NCBI GenBank assembly: GCA_030628225.1
Contig: DAOVRJ010000132.1
Coordinates: forward strand, 1-6,904
Length of the DNA: 6,904 bases
Direction of reading: 5' to 3'
Source: Candidatus Zixiibacteriota bacterium
GTDB lineage: Bacteria; SM23-81
The translations under genes and the position numbers were made by a program. Positions 1-6,767 of this stretch are shown in pieces. Each line of letters begins with the position of its first letter. Position 1 is the first letter of the stretch. The notes beneath the pieces were generated by a model. It was not told where the DNA came from and searched no databases. It saw only the letters and a list, made by a program, of their open reading frames with translations.

Positions 1-1
1 G

Positions 2-1444
2 ACACAGTATGACGCCTCCACCCACCGGTGGTTCCTCCAGGCCCAGGTGCCCGCGGAGACGCCCATGGGGCTGTATGATCTGGTAGTCACCGCCTGGGGA
101 GACATCCGGGATACCACAGTCCAGTCGGTGAAGGTCATCGAGCGGGCCAAGGACGATTTCTACTTCATCCACCTCACCGATACGCATATCCCCGAGCGGG
201 GAAGCAGCACCCTTCACTTTCTGGATGAGATCATCCCGGAGATAAACATCATCAACCCTGAATTCGTGCTCATCTCCGGTGATTACGTGAACCGCAGCTA
301 TAAGGACCAGATGGAGATCGGACAGCTCTATTTAAAGAAATTTCAGGTGCCTGTCTTTCTGACTTCCGGCAATCACGATATAGGCGACGGCATGGAACCC
401 TGGTGGGAGTTCTTCGGCTGGCCCTACCTGAACTACTACGACCAAGTTCACTGGAACGGCGGCCCCCTGACCCAGGACTACAGTTTCGATTACGGCAACC
501 TGCATGTGGTGGCCCCCATGACCTGGGTCAATTACAACGACTTTCAGTCCTCGATCTACGGGGACCACAGCATGATCCAGTCCCAGTTGAACTGGCTGCA
601 TCAGGACCTCTCCGCGGTGGAGGGAGATCCCTATCTGGTCATGTTCTACCATTACGACTTCGGCTGGTACGACGACGCACCCCAGATGCCCGAATTCTTC
701 AACCAGTATGGGGTGAATCTGGCACTGTGGGGACACACCCACCAGGCGGCCGAGTATCAGGAGGGGCCCACGCTATCCCTGAACACCGACGACGCCATGA
801 GCTCATCCGGGGGGTTCCGGCTGCTGAAGTTCGAGGACGGCCAGCTTATCGCCCACCCACACCTGTGGAATGCCGATGACATCACTCTGGATTTTTCATC
901 CCCCAATGACGGCACCAGCCCCATCAACACCGCCACCATCCTCAACACCCACAACCAGGTCTTCGAGAACGCCTTTGTCCGGTTTCAGGTACCATCTCCT
1001 GGAGAATATCAGGTGGGTGGCGGCGAGGTCCTTCAGGTCATCGACACCGGGGGTAGCCTCATCTACGAGGTGGAAACGGAGGTGCCCGCCAACGGTCAGA
1101 TGGAGGTAACCATCGCTCTTCAAGTGGGGGCTGAAGAGGAACCACAGGCAGCGCCACCGGGCAAGTTCGTCCTCCATCAGAACAGCCCCAACCCCTTCAA
1201 CGATAGCACGAACATCTCCTTCGCCCTGCCGGGAACTGGATATTGGCGCGTCTCCCTGAAAATCTACAATGTCTGCGGTCAGAAGGTGTTCACTCTGTTA
1301 GACCAACACCTGCCTTCCGGCCGACACACTGTCCGCTGGGACGGTCGCGACGGCTACGGATATTCTCTGGCCTCCGGCCTGTATTTCTGCCGCCTGCGCA
1401 CCGGCGAACGCACGAAGACGGTGAAAATGATGTTGCTGAGGTAA
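2..1444 (+). CDS. Secreted calcineurin-like metallophosphoesterase with C-terminal sorting domain (5' partial)
   Basis: The frame is open from base 2, so the true start lies upstream; 480 residues are visible (numbered from base 2). After an N-terminal beta-rich stretch (about residues 1-50, probably the end of an Ig-like domain) comes a metallophosphoesterase domain with the full dinuclear-metal motif set: DTH (D60, H62), GD (D94), GNHD (N124-D126), a lone His217 and GHTH (H245, H247). The fold hydrolyses phosphomonoesters or diesters; the substrate cannot be read from the sequence. A beta-rich segment follows (about 275-375). From about residue 389 there is an FlgD-like/Por-secretion type C-terminal domain with the hallmark NSPNPFN (394-400), a GLYF strand and a basic ending KMMLLR. 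Such tails direct export through type IX-like secretion in FCB lineages, so the protein is inferred to be extracellular or surface-attached. GC content looks higher than in the operon downstream. No terminator hairpin is visible after the stop, so read-through into the next gene is possible. Confidence 0.9.
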   Translation, partial: TQYDASTHRWFLQAQVPAETPMGLYDLVVTAWGDIRDTTVQSVKVIERAKDDFYFIHLTDTHIPERGSSTLHFLDEIIPEINIINPEFVLISGDYVNRSYKDQMEIGQLYLKKFQVPVFLTSGNHDIGDGMEPWWEFFGWPYLNYYDQVHWNGGPLTQDYSFDYGNLHVVAPMTWVNYNDFQSSIYGDHSMIQSQLNWLHQDLSAVEGDPYLVMFYHYDFGWYDDAPQMPEFFNQYGVNLALWGHTHQAAEYQEGPTLSLNTDDAMSSSGGFRLLKFEDGQLIAHPHLWNADDITLDFSSPNDGTSPINTATILNTHNQVFENAFVRFQVPSPGEYQVGGGEVLQVIDTGGSLIYEVETEVPANGQMEVTIALQVGAEEEPQAAPPGKFVLHQNSPNPFNDSTNISFALPGTGYWRVSLKIYNVCGQKVFTLLDQHLPSGRHTVRWDGRDGYGYSLASGLYFCRLRTGERTKTVKMMLLR

Positions 1445-1527
1445 GAGGATTTAGGGTACAGGGGTTAGGGGGAAAAACAGTATCTGCACAATCCTCCAAG
1501 GACGCATCTGGGGTCATCCTGGCTCCA
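1445..1527 (+). repeat. Spacer with G-rich imperfect 7-bp tandem repeat
   Basis: Between the phosphoesterase stop and the first ATG of the operon, bases 1450-1470 read as three consecutive heptamers, TTTAGGG, TACAGGG and GTTAGGG, followed by two more G. The three G runs (GGG, GGGG, GGGGG) are on the plus strand and separated by 3-4 bases. It could be a small degenerate dispersed repeat; short GGGTTCAGGG-like arrays do occur between bacterial genes. No convincing -35/-10 promoter pair or terminator was found in the spacer. Confidence 0.4.
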
Positions 1528-3477
1528 ATGAACACGATCTACGATCACAAACAAGTTTTAGCAGAGGAAATGATCTCCATGAATCTTGACGAGAGCAAAA
1601 ACCTCGAAGATGCCAGGTCTAAATATCCGGACAAGTTTCAGTCGGAGAGGAGAATATTTGACCATCTCCATCGAGGGGACCGAATATTTATCCACACCGC
1701 TTGCGGAGAACCACAATATCTGGTGAATGCCCTGATCAATTTCGTCTCCTCTCATCCTACGGCCTTTTACGACGCCGAGGTGCTTCATGTCTGGACCCTC
1801 GGCGTGGCACCCTACATGGATGAAAAATTCAAGTACAATTTCCGACTCAACTCCTTCTTCGTGGGCAGCAGCACCAGAGCCGCGGTCAACGAAGGAGTTG
1901 CTGACTACACACCGATATTTCTATCTGAGGTTCCCGAACTGTTCCTGCGCGGAGTTGTGCCCATTGACGTCGCCCTGGTGCAGTTGTCGCCGCCGGATCA
2001 GCACGGCTATATGAGCCTGGGGGTGAGCGTCGATATCGTCAAGGCGGCTACGGAAAAAGCTTCCCTGGTCATCGCTCAGGTAAATTCTAATATGCCCCGG
2101 GTGCATGGGGATGGGTTCCTGCACATCGAAGAGGTGGATTTTATCATCCCCCATGATGAGCCGATACTGGAATATAAGGAAGAGCCGGAGGGCGATATCG
2201 CTCAGCGGATTGGAAAGTACGTGGCCCGCCTGATCCAGGATGGGGACACCATTCAGGTGGGATACGGAAGCATACCAAATGCCATCCTGGCCAATCTGGG
2301 AGACAAAAAGCATCTCGGGGTCCACACGGAGCTGATCAGCGATGGCATCGTGGACTTGATGAAAAAAGGGGTCATCGACAACACGCGTAAAAGCATCAAC
2401 CGCGGAAAGTCAGTGGTTACTTTCTGCATGGGCAAAAAGGAGACCTATGAGTTCATCCACGATAACCCGGCCATAGAATTCAGAACCATTAATTACACAA
2501 ACAATCCATTGGTTATCTCCCAGCACGACCACATGACAGCGATAAACTCCGCCCTGGAAATAGACCTCACCGGACAGGCAACGGCAGAATCTCTGGGGAA
2601 AACCTTCTACAGCGGAATAGGAGGGCAGGCAGATTTCATGAGGGGCGCCGTTCTATCCAAAAGCGGCAAAACAATCCTGGCGCTGCCATCCACCGCCGAC
2701 AACGAGCAAACCTCCAGAATCGTTCCCTTCCTCAAAGAGGGCGCCGGGGTTACTCTCATCAGAGGAGATATCCACTATGTGGTTACCGAGTATGGAATTG
2801 CATATTTACATGGCAAAAACATCAGAGAGCGAGCTATGGAATTGATCTCCATCGCACATCCCAAATTCAGGCCCGGACTGATAGATGAAGCCAAGAAGCT
2901 GTATCTGATATTCAAAGACCAGGCATTCATACCAGGAAAACGAGGTGAATATCCGGAAGAGCTGGAAACGTATCGTACCACAAAAACCGGGCTGGAGATT
3001 TTCCTGAGACCCGTGAAAATAAGCGACGAGCCGTTGTTGAAGGATCTTTTCTACTCCCTCTCGGACAAGAGCATGTACCGCAGATTTATCTCGCAGCGAA
3101 AGGACATGCCTCACGAGCGTCTACAGGAATTCGTGATCATCGACCACCTGAGGGAAGTGTTAATGCTCGCCGTGATAGAAAAAGAAGAAGTCGAAGAAAT
3201 CGCTGGAGTGGGGCAGTATGGCATCGACGAGGCCAGCCATACCGCGGAGATCGCCTTTGTGGTCCGGGATATTTATCAGAACATGGGAATCGGCGCTGAA
3301 TTACTATCTTATCTGACCACTCTGGCGAAGAAGCAGGGGCTTTGGGGCTTCACCGCGGAGGTGCTCTGGGAAAACAGACCGATGTTGCAGTTATTTGAAA
3401 AGGCTGGATTTGACATCGAAAAGAGAAGCAGTCAAGGGGTATATGAGTTGAAGATGGCCTTCCGGGAGACGCGATGA
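1528..3477 (+). CDS. Acetyl-CoA hydrolase/CoA-transferase fused to C-terminal GNAT acetyltransferase
   Basis: The 649-residue protein has two parts. Residues about 35-470 are a Cat1/4-hydroxybutyrate CoA-transferase type domain: GDRIF followed by ACGEPQYLV near the N-terminus, SPPDQHGYMSLG, GYGSIPNAIL, LGVHTELISDG with the expected catalytic glutamate E268 (forms the glutamyl-CoA thioester in this family), and GIGGQADF (363-370) near the CoA site. It should move CoA between an acyl-CoA and a free acid such as acetate, or hydrolyse acetyl-CoA. Residues about 492-649 are a GNAT domain resembling that of Pat protein acetyltransferases, with the acetyl-CoA loop QNMGIG (584-589) and E574 as candidate general base. 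Plain CoA-transferases of this type are about 430-440 residues, so the tail is a real extra domain. The start is uncertain: ATG 1528 has no clear ribosome site; ATG 1579 has GAGGA ten bases upstream and would be closer to the length of relatives. The frame stays open back to 1243, but that stretch overlaps the previous gene and is arginine-rich shadow. The stop overlaps the next start. Confidence 0.9.
   Translation: MNTIYDHKQVLAEEMISMNLDESKNLEDARSKYPDKFQSERRIFDHLHRGDRIFIHTACGEPQYLVNALINFVSSHPTAFYDAEVLHVWTLGVAPYMDEKFKYNFRLNSFFVGSSTRAAVNEGVADYTPIFLSEVPELFLRGVVPIDVALVQLSPPDQHGYMSLGVSVDIVKAATEKASLVIAQVNSNMPRVHGDGFLHIEEVDFIIPHDEPILEYKEEPEGDIAQRIGKYVARLIQDGDTIQVGYGSIPNAILANLGDKKHLGVHTELISDGIVDLMKKGVIDNTRKSINRGKSVVTFCMGKKETYEFIHDNPAIEFRTINYTNNPLVISQHDHMTAINSALEIDLTGQATAESLGKTFYSGIGGQADFMRGAVLSKSGKTILALPSTADNEQTSRIVPFLKEGAGVTLIRGDIHYVVTEYGIAYLHGKNIRERAMELISIAHPKFRPGLIDEAKKLYLIFKDQAFIPGKRGEYPEELETYRTTKTGLEIFLRPVKISDEPLLKDLFYSLSDKSMYRRFISQRKDMPHERLQEFVIIDHLREVLMLAVIEKEEVEEIAGVGQYGIDEASHTAEIAFVVRDIYQNMGIGAELLSYLTTLAKKQGLWGFTAEVLWENRPMLQLFEKAGFDIEKRSSQGVYELKMAFRETR
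3464..3468 (+). promoter_or_regulatory. Ribosome binding site of the acyl-CoA synthetase gene
   Basis: GGGAG lies five bases before ATG 3474, inside the last codons of the upstream gene. It supports this start and, with the ATGA overlap at 3474-3477, translational coupling. Confidence 0.6.
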
Positions 3478-5597
3478 GAAAAGGAACGCCAAATATTAAA
3501 TTCCTGTTCGAGCCTCGCTCTGTGGCCATCATAGGCGCTTCGCAGCATCAGAACAAGATCGGGTACAAAATCGTCGAGAACATCCGGTTCAGCAAGTACC
3601 CCGGCAAGATATACCCGGTAAATCCCAAGGGCGGTGAAATACTCGGTCTTCCCGTGTACCGGTCGCTGGACGAGATCCGTGGCCACATCGATATGGCCGT
3701 ACTGGCCATACCGGCAAAAATCGCTTATCAAGCGGTGAAGGACTGCGCCAGGTGTGGCGTGAAATTTCTGGTGCTGATCACGTCGGGCTTCTCAGAAGTG
3801 GGCAACACCGAGGGGGAAAGAAAGATCGTCGCCTATGCCCATGAGCACCAGATGCGCATTCTAGGACCGAATATCTTTGGAATCTACTCATCCATGGCGC
3901 CGCTAAACGCAACTTTCGGCATGAAAGAGATCATGCCCGGCAGCGTGGCCATCATCACTCAGAGCGGGGCCCTGGGACTGGCCATGATCGGCAAAACCGC
4001 GGTGGAGAACATCGGCCTGTCGGCCATCGTTTCAGTGGGGAATAAATCGGACATCAATGAGGCCGATCTTTTGGGATATCTGGCGTCCCACAAAAACACC
4101 AAAGTCATTTTGATGTACATAGAGGGGGTGAAAGACGGGGACAAGCTGGTGGATGTGCTCAAGGAGACCACCCCCAAAAAACCGGTTGTGGTCATCAAAT
4201 CCGGAAGATCCAAAGTTGGCGCCATGGCAGCCGCATCACATACCGGCTCCCTGGCCGGGGCGGACGAGATCTTTTCAGACATCATGACTCAGTGCGGAGT
4301 CCTCAGAGCAGAGAGTATTCAGGAGGCTTTTGCCTGGTGCAAATTCCTGGCCAGCGCGCCGACGCCAAAGGGTGAGAACACCGTGATCATCACAAACGGG
4401 GGCGGCCTGGGCGTGCTGGCTGCAGATGCCTGTGAAAAATATGATGTCCAGCTTTATAATGACATCGAAAATATGAAAAAAACGTTCTCCGGGGTGGTTC
4501 CAGAATTCGGCTCCCTGAAAAATCCGGTGGACATCACCGGTCAGGCGACGATGACAGATTATGAGCAAGCTCTCAACATCTCGTTGAAAAATAGGGATAT
4601 CCACTCTATCATCTGCTTAGGCTGTGAAACGGCGGTTTTTGCCGGCAAAGAGATTTCCATGATGGTCAAGAAGATCTTCTCCGCGGGAAAGTCAAAAAAA
4701 CCCCTGGTGTTCTCCTTCGTCGGAGGAGTTCAAACAGAAGAAGCCATCGATCATTTAAAAACGAGTGGCATCCCCATATTCTCTGATGTCTACGAAGCTG
4801 TATCATGTTTTGGGACTATGTATGTGAATTACCACAACACAAAGAATAGCCCAGCCGCTGAGATCGAGGAGAGAGAAATTGACATCCGCGCAGTTGAGAG
4901 CATCATAAAAAAAGCAAGAGACGAAAAAAGACAGAGCCTTCTCTCTTGGGAGGCCCGGGGGATCATAGAAGCAATCGGCATTCACGGGCCGGAAAGTCAT
5001 CTGGCCCGCAATCTCGATGAGGCCATCGCGTATGCGGAGAAACTCGACTATCCTGTGGTCATGAAAGTCGTGTCCAGGGATATCCTTCATAAAAGCGACG
5101 TAGGCGGTGTCGCTCTGGACCTGTTGAACCGGGATGAAGTCATCGACGCATACGGGGCCATCATGCACAGCTGCAGAGAGCACGTGCCTGAGGCCATCAT
5201 CGAGGGTGTCGAGATCTCCCAGCAGGTTGAACCCGGCTTGGAAACCATCATCGGGGCCAGAAGGGATAGATCTTTCGGTCCCATCGTTATGTTTGGTCTC
5301 GGCGGCATCTATGTGGAAGTCATGAAAGATGTTTCGTTTCGTGCCCTTCCTCTAAACAGAGAGGAAGCAGGAGCCATGATCAAGGAAATCAAATCATACC
5401 CGCTGTTGTTGGGAGTACGGGGAGAAAAGCGGAAGGATATCGATAGCGTAATCGATACCATCATGAATTTAAGCGCACTTATACAAAAATGCAAGAGCAT
5501 CTCAGACATCGAGATCAATCCCCTGGTGGTCTATGAACAGGGCGATGGAGCACAGGCTGTAGATGCTAGAATTCTTATTTCAAGCGCAGAGAGGTGA
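3474..5597 (+). CDS. NDP-forming acyl-CoA synthetase (acetate--CoA ligase, ADP-forming type), fused alpha-beta chain
   Basis: This 707-residue protein has the order CoA-binding domain (about 8-135, with SVAIIGAS at 16-23), succinyl-CoA-ligase-like domains (about 140-450) and, after a charged linker (about 455-485), an ATP-grasp beta part (about 485-707). The reversible reaction is acyl-CoA + ADP + Pi to acid + CoA + ATP, in the cytoplasm. Residues known to matter in archaeal ADP-forming acetyl-CoA synthetase are in place: H256 in SHTGSLAG is the phosphorylated histidine (His257-alpha in Pyrococcus), E217 matches Glu218-alpha, and H539 in HKSDVGGV matches His71-beta. ITQSGALG (about 161-168) and DIEINPL (678-684, Mg/nucleotide side) are also present. 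Since the catalytic residues are kept, it should be an active enzyme rather than a Pat-type regulator with a dead synthetase part; Pat proteins also carry a GNAT, absent here. Acetyl-CoA is the likeliest substrate, but propionyl-, branched or aryl-CoA cannot be excluded. It is coupled to the upstream gene by the ATGA overlap. Confidence 0.92.
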   Translation: MRKGTPNIKFLFEPRSVAIIGASQHQNKIGYKIVENIRFSKYPGKIYPVNPKGGEILGLPVYRSLDEIRGHIDMAVLAIPAKIAYQAVKDCARCGVKFLVLITSGFSEVGNTEGERKIVAYAHEHQMRILGPNIFGIYSSMAPLNATFGMKEIMPGSVAIITQSGALGLAMIGKTAVENIGLSAIVSVGNKSDINEADLLGYLASHKNTKVILMYIEGVKDGDKLVDVLKETTPKKPVVVIKSGRSKVGAMAAASHTGSLAGADEIFSDIMTQCGVLRAESIQEAFAWCKFLASAPTPKGENTVIITNGGGLGVLAADACEKYDVQLYNDIENMKKTFSGVVPEFGSLKNPVDITGQATMTDYEQALNISLKNRDIHSIICLGCETAVFAGKEISMMVKKIFSAGKSKKPLVFSFVGGVQTEEAIDHLKTSGIPIFSDVYEAVSCFGTMYVNYHNTKNSPAAEIEEREIDIRAVESIIKKARDEKRQSLLSWEARGIIEAIGIHGPESHLARNLDEAIAYAEKLDYPVVMKVVSRDILHKSDVGGVALDLLNRDEVIDAYGAIMHSCREHVPEAIIEGVEISQQVEPGLETIIGARRDRSFGPIVMFGLGGIYVEVMKDVSFRALPLNREEAGAMIKEIKSYPLLLGVRGEKRKDIDSVIDTIMNLSALIQKCKSISDIEINPLVVYEQGDGAQAVDARILISSAER
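5591..5597 (+). promoter_or_regulatory. Ribosome binding site of the DRTGG protein gene
   Basis: GAGGTGA, a strong Shine-Dalgarno match, contains the TGA stop of the upstream gene and ends five bases before ATG 5603. It fixes this start and indicates co-translation. Confidence 0.75.
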
Positions 5598-5602
5598 GAT
5601 AA

Positions 5603-6637
5603 ATGGATACGATGATTATCGCATCAACGCGCAAAAGCGCAGGAAAAACAAGCATAATTATGGGCATCGCTCGGGCAACGCAGAAGAAGATCGGATACAT
5701 GAAACCCTTCGGGGACAGACTGATCTACCATAAAAAGCGGCTGTGGGATTACGACTCCGCCCTGATCGCAAATGTCTTCGGCCTGAAAGAAAACCCTGAG
5801 GATATGAGCATTGGTCAGGAGCATTCCAAACTCAGTTACATGAGCGCGGAGGAGATCGAGGAGAAGCTACTGCGAAGTATCTCGAAGATGTCCCAAGATA
5901 AGGAAATTCTGTTCGTTGAAGGTGGGAAAGACCTCACATATGGCGCCTCCGTCCACCTCGACGTCATATCTGTGGCCAAGCGTCTCGATTATCCCCTCGT
6001 GTTTGTCATCGGCTCCGACAACGACTCCATCGATGAGATCACCTTCGTCAAAAAGTACATCGACATGACCGGTGTGAACGTAAAGGGCGTTATCGTTAAC
6101 AAAACTCACGACCCGGAGGATTTCCAAAACACTCATCTGAAAACCATCACCGATATGGGCTTAAAAATTCTGGGCATCATCCCCTCCCGACCAGAGCTAA
6201 CCTGCCTCTCGGTGGAATATCTGTCCAATCGCCTGTTCGCCAAGGTTATTGCCGGCGAGGACGGTCTGAGCAATGTGGTCAACAACATCTTTGTTGGTGC
6301 CATGTCCGCCGACGCCGCTCAGCGCAGCCCTAAATTTCACAAGGAGAAAAAGCTGATCATCACCGCCGGCGACCGGGTTGATATGATCCTGACTGCCCTG
6401 GACAGTGATACCACATGCATCATCCTCACCAATAACATCCTGCCACCGGCAAATATCATCTCCAAAGCCACCGATCACAGCATTCCTTTGCTTCTTGTCT
6501 CGACGGACACATATCAAGTGGCTCAGCAGGTTGACAGCATGGAACCCCTGCTGACGAAAAACGACACCGAAAAGATCGAACTGCTGGGACAATTAATCGC
6601 CGATCACGTGGATCTGAAAGAGATCGCCGGCGTTTAA
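5603..6637 (+). CDS. BioD-like/DRTGG domain protein (stand-alone N-terminal half of phosphotransacetylase)
   Basis: The 344-residue protein matches the layout of the COG0857-type family: a P-loop NTPase part related to dethiobiotin synthetase (about 1-205), then a DRTGG domain (about 210-325). The P-loop is STRKSAGKTS (8-17), with KPFGDR (34-39) after the next strand, FVEGG (104-108) at the Walker B/acid position, and an IGSDNDS strand-loop. In long phosphotransacetylases of about 700 residues this pair sits before the catalytic PTA_PTB domain and affects regulation; here that catalytic domain is absent, so the protein should not make acetyl phosphate itself. In the DRTGG domain GDR (256-258) is kept, but the usual ILTGG is ILTNN, which may change ligand binding. 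It is last in the operon, six bases after the synthetase stop, ahead of a terminator. A regulatory or ligand-sensing role in acetyl-CoA/acetate exchange is inferred from domain and context only. Confidence 0.85.
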   Translation: MDTMIIASTRKSAGKTSIIMGIARATQKKIGYMKPFGDRLIYHKKRLWDYDSALIANVFGLKENPEDMSIGQEHSKLSYMSAEEIEEKLLRSISKMSQDKEILFVEGGKDLTYGASVHLDVISVAKRLDYPLVFVIGSDNDSIDEITFVKKYIDMTGVNVKGVIVNKTHDPEDFQNTHLKTITDMGLKILGIIPSRPELTCLSVEYLSNRLFAKVIAGEDGLSNVVNNIFVGAMSADAAQRSPKFHKEKKLIITAGDRVDMILTALDSDTTCIILTNNILPPANIISKATDHSIPLLLVSTDTYQVAQQVDSMEPLLTKNDTEKIELLGQLIADHVDLKEIAGV

Positions 6638-6672
6638 TTCGTGCATGAGTCTGATACTGCTGGGGTTTGAGT

Positions 6673-6701
6673 CGTTAGCGGAAAAAGCTGCCCTGCTGAC
6701 G
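6673..6701 (+). other. Possible stem-loop in the 3' untranslated region
   Basis: CGTTAGC (6673-6679) pairs with GCTGACG (6695-6701) through one G-T wobble, and GG 6680-6681 can pair with CC 6692-6693 around a bulged T. The loop is about ten bases. No T-run follows, so it is not a terminator by itself; it could protect the transcript 3' end or be chance. Confidence 0.3.
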
Positions 6702-6708
6702 CTATGAC

Positions 6709-6740
6709 AAAAAAGGCGACCATCGAGGCCGCCCTTTTTT
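6709..6740. terminator. Bidirectional intrinsic terminator between convergent genes
   Basis: Six A (6709-6714) and six T (6735-6740) flank a GC-rich hairpin: GG-CG-CC on the left pairs with GG-CG-CC on the right, with one bulged C and one A-C mismatch, around the loop ATCGA. The T-run ends transcripts of the operon on the plus strand; the A-run gives the same structure with a U-tail for the minus-strand gene, whose stop lies 27 bases away. Confidence 0.8.
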
Positions 6741-6767
6741 CTGAATCAGCCTTGATCTTCACCTTCC

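Noticed and set aside
403-879. 158-codon open frame on the plus strand
   Set aside because: It lies entirely within the phosphoesterase in another frame, with low-complexity Arg/Pro/Leu/Gly composition typical of a GC-rich shadow frame.
1243-1527. In-frame upstream extension of the CoA-transferase frame (would give a 744-residue protein)
   Set aside because: It overlaps the intact sorting domain of the phosphoesterase for about 200 bases; its translation is Arg/Pro-rich and unlike any CoA-transferase N-terminus, and the rest is the G-rich spacer.
1921-2325. 134-codon minus-strand open frame
   Set aside because: Antisense to conserved CoA-transferase motifs, with no family resemblance or ribosome site of note.
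3474-5597. Annotation as a Pat-type protein acetyltransferase
   Set aside because: There is no GNAT in this chain, and the phospho-histidine and other ligase residues are intact, which fits an active ADP-forming synthetase.
6197-6592. 131-codon minus-strand open frame opposite the DRTGG domain
   Set aside because: Fully antisense to a recognised domain; coding evidence lies on the plus strand.
5603-6637. Annotation as dethiobiotin synthetase (BioD) or as a full phosphotransacetylase
   Set aside because: The C-terminal half is a DRTGG domain, not found in BioD, and the PTA_PTB catalytic domain is absent; no biotin genes are nearby.
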